NCBI GenBank assembly: GCA_024278975.1
Contig: JAJRSD010000021.1
Location: 25,116 to 89,115, forward strand
From: Bacteroidota bacterium
Lineage (GTDB): Bacteria; Bacteroidota; Bacteroidia; Bacteroidales; Prolixibacteraceae
DNA length: 64,000 bases
Direction: 5' to 3'
The position numbers and the translations under genes were made by a program. The notes under the pieces were generated by a model. It did not search any database and was not told where the DNA came from. It saw only the letters and a list, made by a program, of their open reading frames with translations. This document shows positions 26,750-35,897 of the stretch, piece after piece; the first letter of the stretch is position 1, and every line of letters starts with the position of its first letter.

Positions 26750-28537
26750 ATGGGAAAAGAAGTAACACGTACATTTGATATTCTGGAACGTTATATGGAA
26801 GAATTTCCACGAAAAGATGCTCTTGGTGGGAAAAAGGATGGTGAATGGTACACCTATTCCACCGAAGAGTATAACACGAAATCGCATCAGTTTGCCATGG
26901 GATTAATGGCAATGGGAATTAAGCCGGGCGATAAAGTTGCAACTGTAACTGCCAATTGCCCCGAATGGAATTTTGCAGATATGGGAATGGCAATGACAGG
27001 AGTAATACATGTTCCAATTTACCCCACGATTAGCGAAGATGAGTATAAATATATTTTAAAACATGCCGAAGTAAAAATTCTTATTGTTGGCGATAAAAAG
27101 TTATTCAATAAACTGAATCCACTGGCAAATATAATGGATGGATTAGATGCAGTTTACTCTTTTGAAGAGGTTGAAGGTGCAAAAAATTATAACGAGATTT
27201 TAAAACTTGGAGAATCGAAAAAAGAAGAGTTTGAAGCTAAGTTAAAAGAGTTGAAAAAATCTGTTCAACCAGAAGATTTAGCAACTATAATTTATACATC
27301 GGGAACAACCGGTGTGCCAAAAGGCGTAATGTTAACACAGGCTAATTTGGTATCTAATTTTGTGTCGCACTCTCACATGCACGAACTTGGCAAAGACCAC
27401 CACGTTATAAGTTTTCTCCCACTTTGTCATGTTTACGAGCGAAGTGTAAATTACCATTTTCAGTATAAAGGAATGGGCGTTTATTATGTGAGTAATATGG
27501 GGCAGATTGTAAATGCGATAAAAGAGATTAAGCCACACATGTTTAACTCGGTTCCGCGCCTGCTCGAAAAGGTTTACGATGGTTTTGTGGCGAAAGGGAA
27601 AGAGTTGTCGGGTGTAAAAAAAGCACTCTATTTTTGGGCACTTGAGTTAACCCAACATTTTGAATACAATAAAAAATACAGCCCAGTTTTAAAGTATAAA
27701 ATTAAAATAGCCGATAAATTAATTTACTCAAAATGGCGTGCTGCGCTTGGAGGGAATCTTGTTTACGCGGTTTCCGGGGGTGCTGCCCTTCAGCCCAGAA
27801 TTGCGCGTGTTCTCGGAATGGCAAAAATATTTAATATCGAAGGTTATGGATTAACAGAAACATCGCCGGTAATTGCTGTAAATAATCCGGCTAAAAAGGA
27901 GATGAAAATTGGAACAGTGGGATCGGTGTTAGATGGATTTGAAGTGAAAATTGCTGAAGATGGCGAAATACTTTGTAAAGGTCCCGGGGTTATGAAGGGG
28001 TATTACAAATCTCCTGAATTAACTGCCGAAGTTATGGATGAAAATGGCTGGTTTCATACTGGTGATATTGGGGTTTTTGAAGATGATATTTACCTGAAAA
28101 TAACCGACCGTAAAAAAGAAATTTTTAAACTTTCGGGTGGGAAATATATTGCACCCCAAATGATTGAAAATAAACTAAAAGCTTCAAATTTAATCGATCA
28201 GGTTATGGTAATTGGAGCCAACGAAAAATTTGCCAGTGCACTTATTTCTCCTAATTTCCCATTGATGCATGATTGGGCTGCCGAACATAAAATTCATTTC
28301 GAGAATAATATTGAGTTAGTTCAGAAACAGGAAGTTTATGAGAAAATGCAAAAAGAAGTTGCCATAATAAATAAAACCTTGGGTTTACACGAACAAATTA
28401 GCCGCATCAGGTTAGTGTGCGAAGAGTGGACACCCGCTTCAGGAGAGTTGTCGCCAACCCTGAAATTACGCCGAAATATGGTTGCAGTTAAATATCAGCA
28501 TTTAATTGATGATATTTATTCTGTTGGGAACAACTAA
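26750..28537 (+). CDS. Long-chain fatty-acid CoA ligase (AMP-forming)
   Basis: Activates fatty acids to acyl-CoA through an acyl-adenylate at the inner membrane. The 595-residue protein has the P-loop YTSGTTGVPKG (about 181-192), the A4/A5 segments YGLTETSPV, GWFHTGDIG and the hinge DRKKEIFKLSGGKYI with the conserved lysine further on. The C-terminal region (HEQISRIRLVCEEWTPASGEL.. TLKLRR) is typical of the FadD15/FAA branch rather than E. coli FadD. It stands alone, 208 bases after ccsBA. Exact chain-length preference cannot be read from the sequence. Confidence 0.88.
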   Translation: MGKEVTRTFDILERYMEEFPRKDALGGKKDGEWYTYSTEEYNTKSHQFAMGLMAMGIKPGDKVATVTANCPEWNFADMGMAMTGVIHVPIYPTISEDEYKYILKHAEVKILIVGDKKLFNKLNPLANIMDGLDAVYSFEEVEGAKNYNEILKLGESKKEEFEAKLKELKKSVQPEDLATIIYTSGTTGVPKGVMLTQANLVSNFVSHSHMHELGKDHHVISFLPLCHVYERSVNYHFQYKGMGVYYVSNMGQIVNAIKEIKPHMFNSVPRLLEKVYDGFVAKGKELSGVKKALYFWALELTQHFEYNKKYSPVLKYKIKIADKLIYSKWRAALGGNLVYAVSGGAALQPRIARVLGMAKIFNIEGYGLTETSPVIAVNNPAKKEMKIGTVGSVLDGFEVKIAEDGEILCKGPGVMKGYYKSPELTAEVMDENGWFHTGDIGVFEDDIYLKITDRKKEIFKLSGGKYIAPQMIENKLKASNLIDQVMVIGANEKFASALISPNFPLMHDWAAEHKIHFENNIELVQKQEVYEKMQKEVAIINKTLGLHEQISRIRLVCEEWTPASGELSPTLKLRRNMVAVKYQHLIDDIYSVGNN

Positions 28538-28580
28538 ACTTATTATATCTTCTCCAAAAAGTAAAACAATAGAAATTTAG

Positions 28581-28591
28581 TCATCTGATGA
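28581..28591. promoter_or_regulatory. Palindrome TCATCTGATGA, copy 1
   Basis: A perfect 11-base dyad (TCATC-T-GATGA) with an identical copy at 28647-28657. Centres are 66 bases apart, close to six helical turns. It lies about 130 bases before the GH9 start codon and is a candidate operator for a dimeric regulator. Confidence 0.45.
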
Positions 28592-28646
28592 ATCTGGAAC
28601 CAATTGATTACCAGGATTGGATTTTCTGTGCTTTTTGCTAAATTAT

Positions 28647-28657
28647 TCATCTGATGA
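28647..28657. promoter_or_regulatory. Palindrome TCATCTGATGA, copy 2
   Basis: Second identical dyad, ending 23 bases upstream of the candidate -33 element of the GH9 gene. The flanks (GTCATCTGATGAAT and ATTCATCTGATGAC) also make the two copies arms of a 14-base inverted repeat with one mismatch, so an RNA stem (a terminator-like structure after the CoA ligase gene) is the alternative reading. Confidence 0.45.
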
Positions 28658-28680
28658 CTTTTCAGAGTAGAGCGGTTTTT

Positions 28681-28713
28681 TTTGCATAATAGAGTCCCAA
28701 ATTGTTATATTTA
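28681..28713 (+). promoter_or_regulatory. Candidate promoter of the GH9 gene
   Basis: TTTG (28681-28684) and TATATTTA (28706-28713) are separated by 21 bases, near-consensus for the Bacteroidota primary sigma factor (last base A instead of G). Transcription would start near 28720, which excludes the upstream TTG at 28702 as start codon and supports ATG 28741. Confidence 0.55.
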
Positions 28714-28740
28714 CAATTTAAGAAATTAAATATATTGAAA

Positions 28741-31200
28741 ATGAAAAATCTACTTCTGTTTTTATTCTCTATTACTATTTTGAATTCACTTTCAGCACAA
28801 AAATTATCTATTAATAATGATGAGTATTTTGAAATGCAGGGTTTAAATGTGATGGTATTTTATGATATTTATCCCGAGGGACATCAAGGTGCAATTGGAA
28901 TAATTCAAAACGGAACACGTGTTGCAACCAACGGCGATATTCGTTTAGAACCTACGCCGGGGCAGTGGCAACCAACGCCGAAAGTGGGGGAGCGCGAATT
29001 GTTTCCCGAAAATAATGAGATTCGTGTAAAATGCACTTTCCCCGATGAGAGTAAAAACGCAAAAGGGTTTAATCCAATTAATTATCCCGACTTAAATTTT
29101 AGTTACAATGTTCGTGTTTTGGGCGAAGGCAAAAGTTTCAGGATAATAGTGGATTTGGAAAATCCACTTCCCGATGAGTGGATTGGCAAGGTTGGATTTA
29201 ACCTTGAATTATTCCCCGCAATGTTATTCGGAAAGTCGTGGTACATGGATGATAAATCGGGAATATTCCCATTGCAGGCAAACGGGCCAATGCAAAAAGA
29301 TAGAGATGGAAACTGGCAGGCGTTTCCGATTGCAACCGGCAAAAAGTTAACAATTGCTCCCGATGTTTCTTCCCAGACAATGATTATCACAAGTTCAAAA
29401 TCGGAATTACAACTGCTGGATGGACGGTTTTATCATAACAACGGTTGGTTCGTGGTCAGGTCAGAAGTTATGGCCGGAGCTACAAAAAATGCAATAGAAT
29501 GGTTGGTCGAACCAAATGTTGTTGAAGGCTTTAAACAGAGTCCGGTTGTTCATGTCAGTCAGGTTGGTTATTATCCGAAACAGCAAAAAATTGCAACTGT
29601 TGAACTGGATAAAATGGAAACTGACATTGGCGAAGTTTCGCTTTTACGTCTCTCCGAAAATGGTGGTTTTAAAATTGTAAAAAATGAAATTCCCAAAAAA
29701 TGGGGGAAATATTTACGATTTAACTACTATCAATTTAATTTTTCCGAAATTGAGAAGCCGGGTATTTATCAGGTTCAATATAAAAATTTTAAAACCGAAC
29801 CCTTTAAAATAGATACCGATATTTACGAACGCCACGTTTGGCAACCCACGCTCGAATATTTTCTTCCGGTGCAGATGTGTCACATGCGGATTAACGAAGG
29901 ATACCGGGTTTGGCACGACCTCTGTCATACCGACGATGCATTAATGGCACCGGTTGATACAAACCATTTCGATGGTTATAAACAGGGTCCTTCAACATTA
30001 ACAAAATACAAACCTCTGGAACAAGTGCCGGGATTAAATGTAGGTGGCTGGCACGATGCAGGCGATTACGATTTACGTGTTGAGTCGCAGGCAGGAACTG
30101 TTTGGACACTTGCAATGGCGTACGAACAGTTTGGGGTTGAGTGGGATCAAACTACTATCGACCAGGTAAATAGTTTGGTTGAAATTCATTTGCCCGACGG
30201 AAAACCGGATGTTCTTCAACAAATTGAACACGGTGTTTTAACTATTCTTGGAGGTTACGAAAACCTTGGCCGATTGTATCGTGGTATTATTTGTAGCGAT
30301 CTCAGACAATATGTAATGCTGGGCGACGCAACTTCTATGACCGATGATTTGAAATATAATCCGGCACTTGCCGAAAATGAGAAAACAGGAACTGAATCGG
30401 GAAAGTTAGACGACAGGCTTGTTTTTACAGAAAGCCATGCAGGGCACGAATATAAAGCAATTGAAGGACTGGCAGCGGCAGCCCGGGTTTTAGAAGGATA
30501 TAATAATGAGTTGGCAACACGTTGTTTAAATACTGCAATGGTGTTATACGACCAGAAACGTGACGGTGCATATTCAGCAAAAATAAATGCAACGGTGGAG
30601 TTGCTTCTTTCAACCAGATTAAAAAAATACGGGAACGAATTGATTTCGATGCAAGAGCAGATTATTAGTAATATTGGTAGTACCGGCTGGTCGGTTTCTC
30701 GTGTTTTAAAAACTTTAAACGACACTGAATTTAATGATGAATTATTAAAAGCATACAAAAAACTGCATGTGAAACTTGATAAGGAGCAAAATGAAAATCC
30801 ATTTGGTGTTCCTTATAATATTCGTATTTGGGGCGATGGCTGGGGGATTCAACGTTTGGGAATGCAGCAATATTTTCTTCATAAAAATATACCCGAACTG
30901 TTTGAAAAAGATCTGTTACTAAATGCTCTAAACTTTATTTTAGGTAATCATCCGGGAGAAAATACTTCGTCGTTTGCCTCGGGAGTTGGTTCGCGTTCTA
31001 TCACTCAGGGTTATGGAGTTAACCGTGCTGATCGATCGTTTATCCCGGGAGGAGTTGCCTCGGGAACAGGAATTATTCGCCCCGATTTTCCGGAGCTAAA
31101 AGAGTGGCCGTATTTTTGGCAACAAACTGAATATGTGATGGGAGGCGGTGCAACTAATTTTATGTTTTTAGTGCTGGCGGCTGATAATCTCTTAAAGTAA
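28741..31200 (+). CDS. Glycoside hydrolase family 9 (endoglucanase-type)
   Basis: GH9 enzymes cleave beta-1,4-glucans and related polymers by inversion. From ATG 28741 the protein is 819 residues with a signal peptide (ends SLSAQ), an N-terminal beta-rich domain (about 20-260), a cellulase N-terminal Ig-like domain (VHVSQVGYYPKQQKIATVE, about 265-370), and the (alpha/alpha)6 catalytic barrel. The conserved GGWHDAGDYD with the catalytic aspartates is near 433-442, and the acid glutamate is expected in WQQTEYVMGGGATNF near 796. NHPGENTSSFASGVGSRS matches the GH9 substrate loop. No T9SS C-terminal sorting domain is visible. Exact substrate unknown. Confidence 0.88.
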   Translation: MKNLLLFLFSITILNSLSAQKLSINNDEYFEMQGLNVMVFYDIYPEGHQGAIGIIQNGTRVATNGDIRLEPTPGQWQPTPKVGERELFPENNEIRVKCTFPDESKNAKGFNPINYPDLNFSYNVRVLGEGKSFRIIVDLENPLPDEWIGKVGFNLELFPAMLFGKSWYMDDKSGIFPLQANGPMQKDRDGNWQAFPIATGKKLTIAPDVSSQTMIITSSKSELQLLDGRFYHNNGWFVVRSEVMAGATKNAIEWLVEPNVVEGFKQSPVVHVSQVGYYPKQQKIATVELDKMETDIGEVSLLRLSENGGFKIVKNEIPKKWGKYLRFNYYQFNFSEIEKPGIYQVQYKNFKTEPFKIDTDIYERHVWQPTLEYFLPVQMCHMRINEGYRVWHDLCHTDDALMAPVDTNHFDGYKQGPSTLTKYKPLEQVPGLNVGGWHDAGDYDLRVESQAGTVWTLAMAYEQFGVEWDQTTIDQVNSLVEIHLPDGKPDVLQQIEHGVLTILGGYENLGRLYRGIICSDLRQYVMLGDATSMTDDLKYNPALAENEKTGTESGKLDDRLVFTESHAGHEYKAIEGLAAAARVLEGYNNELATRCLNTAMVLYDQKRDGAYSAKINATVELLLSTRLKKYGNELISMQEQIISNIGSTGWSVSRVLKTLNDTEFNDELLKAYKKLHVKLDKEQNENPFGVPYNIRIWGDGWGIQRLGMQQYFLHKNIPELFEKDLLLNALNFILGNHPGENTSSFASGVGSRSITQGYGVNRADRSFIPGGVASGTGIIRPDFPELKEWPYFWQQTEYVMGGGATNFMFLVLAADNLLK

Positions 31201-31240
31201 ACGGCAATTTGTAAAATATGAAAGACAGTTTAAATTGAGA

Positions 31241-33235
31241 CTATTTCTCAGGCTCAGCATCAAACTTCTCAATAAAATCTGTAGATAGAACACGGAATTC
31301 GGTTCTACGATTTATGGCAGTTGCAATTTCCTGTTGTTCGGGTGTAAGTTTTAAAATAAACTCTTCGGTTAGCTCATCGTTTCTTTTTAAGAAATCGTAC
31401 TGTTTTGCCATTTTACGGGTAACCATTTTTGGCCATGTTTCGCCATAACCTTTTGCAACCAAACGCTGCGGATTAATTCCTTTTTCAATCAGATATTCAA
31501 CAACACTTTGCGCCCGTTTTTGCGAAAGGTCGAAGTTAAACTTGTCGCTTCCAACATGGTCGGTATGTGCCATTAATTCGATGGTAATTGTTGGGTTGAA
31601 AACCAGAATTTCAACAACGGTATCCAGTGCAAGTTTCGATTCGGGCAGCAACTCCCAGCTACCAAATTTGTAATTAATGTTTTCAACTTTTATGGGAGCA
31701 TCTGTCGGAGTTAAAAACAGCTCGAACCGGAAATCGCGGCTATCAGCCATTCCAATTGTATTTGCAGTTGCTTTGTCGCGTAAAAAACCATCTTTAAATG
31801 CAGCAAAAATATACTCAGTTTCTGGTTTAAGTTTCAACTTGAACTTTCCATTTTTAGTGCGCATTTTCAGGTTGGTGCCATCTGTCCCGATTATTCTTAT
31901 TGTAGCTCCGCTAATTTTAGAGTTGTCTTCTTTATTAAAAACTTCTCCTTCAACCGAATAAATTTTCGGAGGTACTACAAACGAGTAAATATCGTCTCCG
32001 CGCGATCCTTTTCTACTTGACGAAAACATCCCTTTATTCTGACCAACAACATAAGCAATTCCAAAATCATCGTACGGCGAATTTATTGGCGACCCCATAT
32101 TTTCAATTGTCCAGTTCCCCTCCTCATCTTCATTGGCAACAAAAATATCGAAACCGCCCATCCCAATATGGTAATTCGATGCGAAATAAAGCTCTCCATT
32201 GTCACGAACAAACGGAAACATTTCGTCGCCCGGAGTATTAATTGTTTCTCCCAGGTTTACAGGCTTTTCGTAGGCACCGCCCGATTTTGCTGCTTTCCAA
32301 ATATCTTTACCTCCATATCCGCCGGGCATGTCAGAAACAAAATAAAGTATTGTCTCATCTTCATTCAATGCGGGGTGTGCTGCAATAATACTATCGCCAA
32401 CTACCTGTACTTTTATTGGGTTCGACCACGAACCTCGCGATTGTGAAGCCTCGTACAATTCAGCCCCGAGCGCCTCTGCTTTGTCGTATCGGCAACGTGT
32501 AAAAATCATCTGATCTCCTGTTGACGAAAGTGTTGCACCTCCCTCTTCGTCTTCGGTATTTACAATCAGGTTTTCGTCTATAAGTTTTGGTTTTTCCCAC
32601 TTTTGCTTTTGTACTCCAAACGTTGCCCTAAATAAATCGGCATAACTTTGCCCGGTAATCATACTCTCCCGTTTACCTGTTGCATCTTTTCTTGTTGAAG
32701 TAAAAATTATTTCATTATCGCGGCCTGCAACAAAAACCGGTGAGTAATCGCTGGCCCTGGAATTTATCTCTTTAATAGGGTTAATAATATGTCGAGATGG
32801 ATTTGCTACCCAATCCTGTGTTTTTCTGATTGATTCCAATCCTGCCAAACCTCTTTCGTCGCCCGGCACCGAATCTAAAAATATACGATAAGTTTCGATA
32901 GCCTCTTCGTATTGCTGGGTTGCACGCAACATGTCGGCATGATGTAAAAGTGCAATATTATCGGAATAACCTCTGCGAATGGCATTTTTGTAATACAATT
33001 CAGCACGATCGTAATCGCCAATATAACGGTAACATTCGGCTATCGAAAATGCGTACTGTTTACGTTTTTCGCGATCTTTCTCCTTTTTGCTTGCCTTTCG
33101 GTACTTTTCAATTGCCTTGTAATATTCGCCAATATTGTGCGACAACATTGCGTCTCTACCATACTTTGCAGCACCGCATCCAGTTAATAAAACAATCAGC
33201 AAAAGAAGTAAAGTAAACCTAACGTTCATACCCAT
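31241..33235 (-). CDS. porE: PorE-like T9SS lipoprotein (TPR, beta-propeller, OmpA domain)
   Basis: PorE binds peptidoglycan and anchors the type IX secretion machine at the outer membrane. The 664-residue protein has the PorE layout: lipobox with Cys20 (LLTGC), TPRs at about 25-135, a PD40-type propeller at about 160-425 (SPVFVAGRDNEIIFTSTR, GGATLSSTGDQMIFTR, YFVSDMPGGYGGKDIW, and ASNYHIGMGGFDIF blades), a carboxypeptidase-regulatory-like domain at about 430-510, and an OmpA domain at about 530-655 with AHTDHVGSDKFNFDLSQKRA. The order and length match P. gingivalis PorE. It is a single minus-strand gene, so the remaining T9SS genes lie elsewhere. Confidence 0.85.
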   Translation of the reverse strand: MGMNVRFTLLLLLIVLLTGCGAAKYGRDAMLSHNIGEYYKAIEKYRKASKKEKDREKRKQYAFSIAECYRYIGDYDRAELYYKNAIRRGYSDNIALLHHADMLRATQQYEEAIETYRIFLDSVPGDERGLAGLESIRKTQDWVANPSRHIINPIKEINSRASDYSPVFVAGRDNEIIFTSTRKDATGKRESMITGQSYADLFRATFGVQKQKWEKPKLIDENLIVNTEDEEGGATLSSTGDQMIFTRCRYDKAEALGAELYEASQSRGSWSNPIKVQVVGDSIIAAHPALNEDETILYFVSDMPGGYGGKDIWKAAKSGGAYEKPVNLGETINTPGDEMFPFVRDNGELYFASNYHIGMGGFDIFVANEDEEGNWTIENMGSPINSPYDDFGIAYVVGQNKGMFSSSRKGSRGDDIYSFVVPPKIYSVEGEVFNKEDNSKISGATIRIIGTDGTNLKMRTKNGKFKLKLKPETEYIFAAFKDGFLRDKATANTIGMADSRDFRFELFLTPTDAPIKVENINYKFGSWELLPESKLALDTVVEILVFNPTITIELMAHTDHVGSDKFNFDLSQKRAQSVVEYLIEKGINPQRLVAKGYGETWPKMVTRKMAKQYDFLKRNDELTEEFILKLTPEQQEIATAINRRTEFRVLSTDFIEKFDAEPEK

Positions 33236-33458
33236 TTAAATTTCGGGAAGTAAAAGTAAAATATTTTTTAAAATAACGTTAGAATAACTGATTAAGTATA
33301 ATAATTGGGAAATGATTTTATGGTCTTAAAAATCTGTAAAACTTTTCTCATTCGTGTATCTCACTTTAGTTTCAGTAAATTTCAAATGATACTTTCAGCT
33401 TATAATATACTCAAACCAAATAATTCTCTCAAAAGCCATTTGTATTGAGTGTTGTTTT

Positions 33459-35063
33459 TTATTGCTTTATTACCAGTGAGTTAAAATGAATGTTTTCGAT
33501 TTCAATCACCGGCATATTTTCGAAACTCCACATTGCATTTATCAGTCCCACTTTTTTATATTTCGAAATACTTTCGACAGTAATTCTGCAAACTGAAACT
33601 TTTGCATCGCTAATTAGTCTTGCTCTTTGGGTGCCAGGTAGGAGAGGAGTGTCAGGAGTCCACCATTTTTGTCCATCGTAAAAAATACAATTTGCAGTTG
33701 AACTGTCGGTAATACAGCCATTTTTCACAATTAAAATATCATCGCAATCGCCTCGTTTTTCAAAAAGATTATTTATGTTTTTTCTGTTTGAATATTTAAA
33801 TTGATAATCAATATTATTGTCCTCAATCAATTTTAAACTTTCTATTTTCCTGTATTTATGAGGGATAAATTCGACTGTATTGATTGTTTCGGAATAAACT
33901 ACCCGGCAACGGAATATTCCTTTTTTACAATTTTCAGGAACAGTAATAATTTCCCCTAAATCAATTTTGTCATTCAATCCAATACACTTTTTACGAGTAC
34001 CATTTAAACGGAGGTTGTGCCAACTTAAATTTAGTAGCCTGCCGTGTTCGCATTTTATTGTTTCAACTAATTTTTTATTCGAATTTAAATTATGAACAGA
34101 AATTGGGATATAAATTTTTTTGAGCATTTCGTCGTATTCCGGTTCAACTTTACTTTTAAAAGTTATGCCACCACCACTTTTATAAATTAGTTGTCCGTTT
34201 TGGTTTTCGATGTAACGAATAAGCACGCAACTATCCAGGTTTTTTCCATCGAAATAACAGAAAATCCCGGTATAAAACCCGCGTGTATAATTTTCTGTAT
34301 TACGAATAATCTCCACAGTTTTCTTTTTTGGAGCTCCCGAAACGGAACCCGCAGGCAACATTGTATAAATAATGTCACCAATATTTTCAGCATAGTTTTC
34401 TGGTAAAACTCCTGTGATTTTCGAACTCACCTGCCACAAATCTTGTCGATTGGTTTTTATACGCTCCAGATATCTGAACTTTTCAACCTTCACATTTTCT
34501 GCAACCAAACTCAGGTCGTTTCTAATCAGGTCAACAATTGTATTGTGCTCAGCCAACTCTTTCGAGTCGCTAAGAATTACCTCTTTTGCATTTTCTATGG
34601 TTGCATCAATTGTCCCTTTCATGGGGTACGACGAAATTTTACCGTTATCAATTTTTACAAATGTTTCGGGCGAGAAACAGACAAAAGTATTCTTCAAATA
34701 AATTTTGTAATTGGCAGAACTGAGATAAAAAATCTCTTCTAAATTTAAGTTGGTTTTAATTTTTGTTGGTTGCGTAAAATTTAGCAAATATGTGTCGCCG
34801 TTGTGAATATGGTTTTGAATAATTTTAAATCCTCTTTGATATTTTTGAAACGAAACCGGCTTAATACTCCATTCCGAAATCTGTTTATTAATGTCATATT
34901 TTTTATAATTCGAGCTTTTTGGAGTCTTCCATAATATTTTTTCTGCTTCGTCAGGATGAAAAATATGAGGTGTATCTCCTTCGAAATCAACAATAAACAC
35001 AAATGGTTCGCCTTTTTCTCCAAGCAAATTTAATTTATTGATTATATGTTTTTGCTTTTGCAT
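33459..35063 (-). CDS. pabBC: Aminodeoxychorismate synthase-lyase fusion (PabB-PabC)
   Basis: Makes 4-aminobenzoate for folate. Residues 1-about 325 are PabB (chorismate-binding fold: YLLNFTQPTKIK, the catalytic-type YPMKGTID at about 146-152, ELAEHNTIVDLIRNDLS, and TMLPAGSVSGAPKKKT). Residues about 330-534 are a class IV PLP aminotransferase of PabC type (GRLLNLSWHNLRLN, QFKYSNRKN with the PLP lysine near 422, DSSTANCIFYDGQKWWTP, PLLPGTQRARL). Both halves look complete, so one polypeptide would convert chorismate plus ammonia or glutamine-derived ammonia to 4-aminobenzoate. The PabA glutaminase is not in the window. Fusion known in other bacteria but not universal. Confidence 0.88.
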   Translation of the reverse strand: MQKQKHIINKLNLLGEKGEPFVFIVDFEGDTPHIFHPDEAEKILWKTPKSSNYKKYDINKQISEWSIKPVSFQKYQRGFKIIQNHIHNGDTYLLNFTQPTKIKTNLNLEEIFYLSSANYKIYLKNTFVCFSPETFVKIDNGKISSYPMKGTIDATIENAKEVILSDSKELAEHNTIVDLIRNDLSLVAENVKVEKFRYLERIKTNRQDLWQVSSKITGVLPENYAENIGDIIYTMLPAGSVSGAPKKKTVEIIRNTENYTRGFYTGIFCYFDGKNLDSCVLIRYIENQNGQLIYKSGGGITFKSKVEPEYDEMLKKIYIPISVHNLNSNKKLVETIKCEHGRLLNLSWHNLRLNGTRKKCIGLNDKIDLGEIITVPENCKKGIFRCRVVYSETINTVEFIPHKYRKIESLKLIEDNNIDYQFKYSNRKNINNLFEKRGDCDDILIVKNGCITDSSTANCIFYDGQKWWTPDTPLLPGTQRARLISDAKVSVCRITVESISKYKKVGLINAMWSFENMPVIEIENIHFNSLVIKQ

Positions 35064-35205
35064 TTTATGGCTGCAAAGGTATAATTTGTAATTTGCTTAT
35101 TAACTCACGATACCAGAAAAATAGGATTTTATTTTGATGTAATTGCAGGCGATATCGTCGGTTAATCTCAGCATAATTATTAATTTTACAGCAAATTCAT
35201 AATTA

Positions 35206-35880
35206 ATGGATATTGGTAATAAAATAAACGAGATAAAACAAAGTATTCCGGCAAGTATTAAACTGGTTGCAGTTTCGAAAACCAAGCCCAACGAAGATAT
35301 TATGGCCGCGTACAATGTGGGGCATAAAATTTTTGGTGAGAACAAAGTTCAGGATTTAGTTGGTAAATACGAGGCACTGCCCAAAGACATCGAGTGGCAT
35401 TTTATTGGTCATCCTCAGTCGAATAAGGTCAAGTTTATTGCCCCTTTTATTCATTTGATACATGGTGTCGATTCGTTGAAATTATTAAAAGTAATTAATA
35501 AGGAAGGGCAAAAAAACAGACGGATTATAAATTGTTTGTTACAGTTTCATATTGCGGAAGAGTCAACAAAATTTGGATTATTACACGACGAAGCAACTAC
35601 AATTTTAGCTTCGGAGGAGTTTAAATCGTTAAAAAATATTGCGATTACCGGCGTTATGGGAATGGCAACTTACACCGATAATATAAATCAGATAAAAAAA
35701 GAGTTCGGCACGCTAAAAATTATTTTTAATTCGCTTAAAAATGAATACTTTTCCGATTCCAAAATATTTAGTGAAATCTCGATGGGAATGTCTGATGATT
35801 ATCTTATTGCAATTGAAGAGGGGAGTACATTAATTAGGGTGGGAAGTAAAATATTTGGAGCTCGAAACTTTAAACTTTAA
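35206..35880 (+). CDS. PLP homeostasis protein of the YggS/PLPBP family
   Basis: Binds PLP as a carrier without enzymatic activity and controls amino-acid and PLP balance. The 224-residue protein has the PLP lysine Lys25 (LVAVSKTKP), FGENKVQDL, the IGH element (here WHFIGHPQSNK rather than HLQ), LLQFHIAEESTKFGL, and the phosphate-binding region ISMGMSDDYLIAIEEGSTLIRVG. The last codons overlap a heptamer repeat that runs into the spacer. The next gene starts 17 bases downstream, suggesting co-transcription. Confidence 0.92.
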   Translation: MDIGNKINEIKQSIPASIKLVAVSKTKPNEDIMAAYNVGHKIFGENKVQDLVGKYEALPKDIEWHFIGHPQSNKVKFIAPFIHLIHGVDSLKLLKVINKEGQKNRRIINCLLQFHIAEESTKFGLLHDEATTILASEEFKSLKNIAITGVMGMATYTDNINQIKKEFGTLKIIFNSLKNEYFSDSKIFSEISMGMSDDYLIAIEEGSTLIRVGSKIFGARNFKL

Positions 35881-35893
35881 ACTTTAAACTAAA
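35866..35893. repeat. Heptamer repeat AACTTTA at the end of the yggS-like gene
   Basis: Three perfect AACTTTA units and one AACTAAA run from inside the last five codons of the PLP-binding protein through its stop codon into the spacer, ending five bases before the next ATG. The array therefore supplies the C-terminal residues FKL and the stop. Confidence 0.7.
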
Positions 35894-35897
35894 GACT

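Noticed and set aside
28702..28740. TTG start extending the GH9 protein by 13 residues
   Set aside because: It overlaps the -7 box and would put hydrophilic residues before a good signal peptide.
30255..30758. Long minus-strand frame of 167 codons
   Set aside because: It is antisense to the GH9 catalytic domain, whose motifs are intact. No plausible protein family.
33236..33458. Possible regulatory RNA between porE and pabBC
   Set aside because: AT-rich sequence with no stable stem or conserved motif that I could see.
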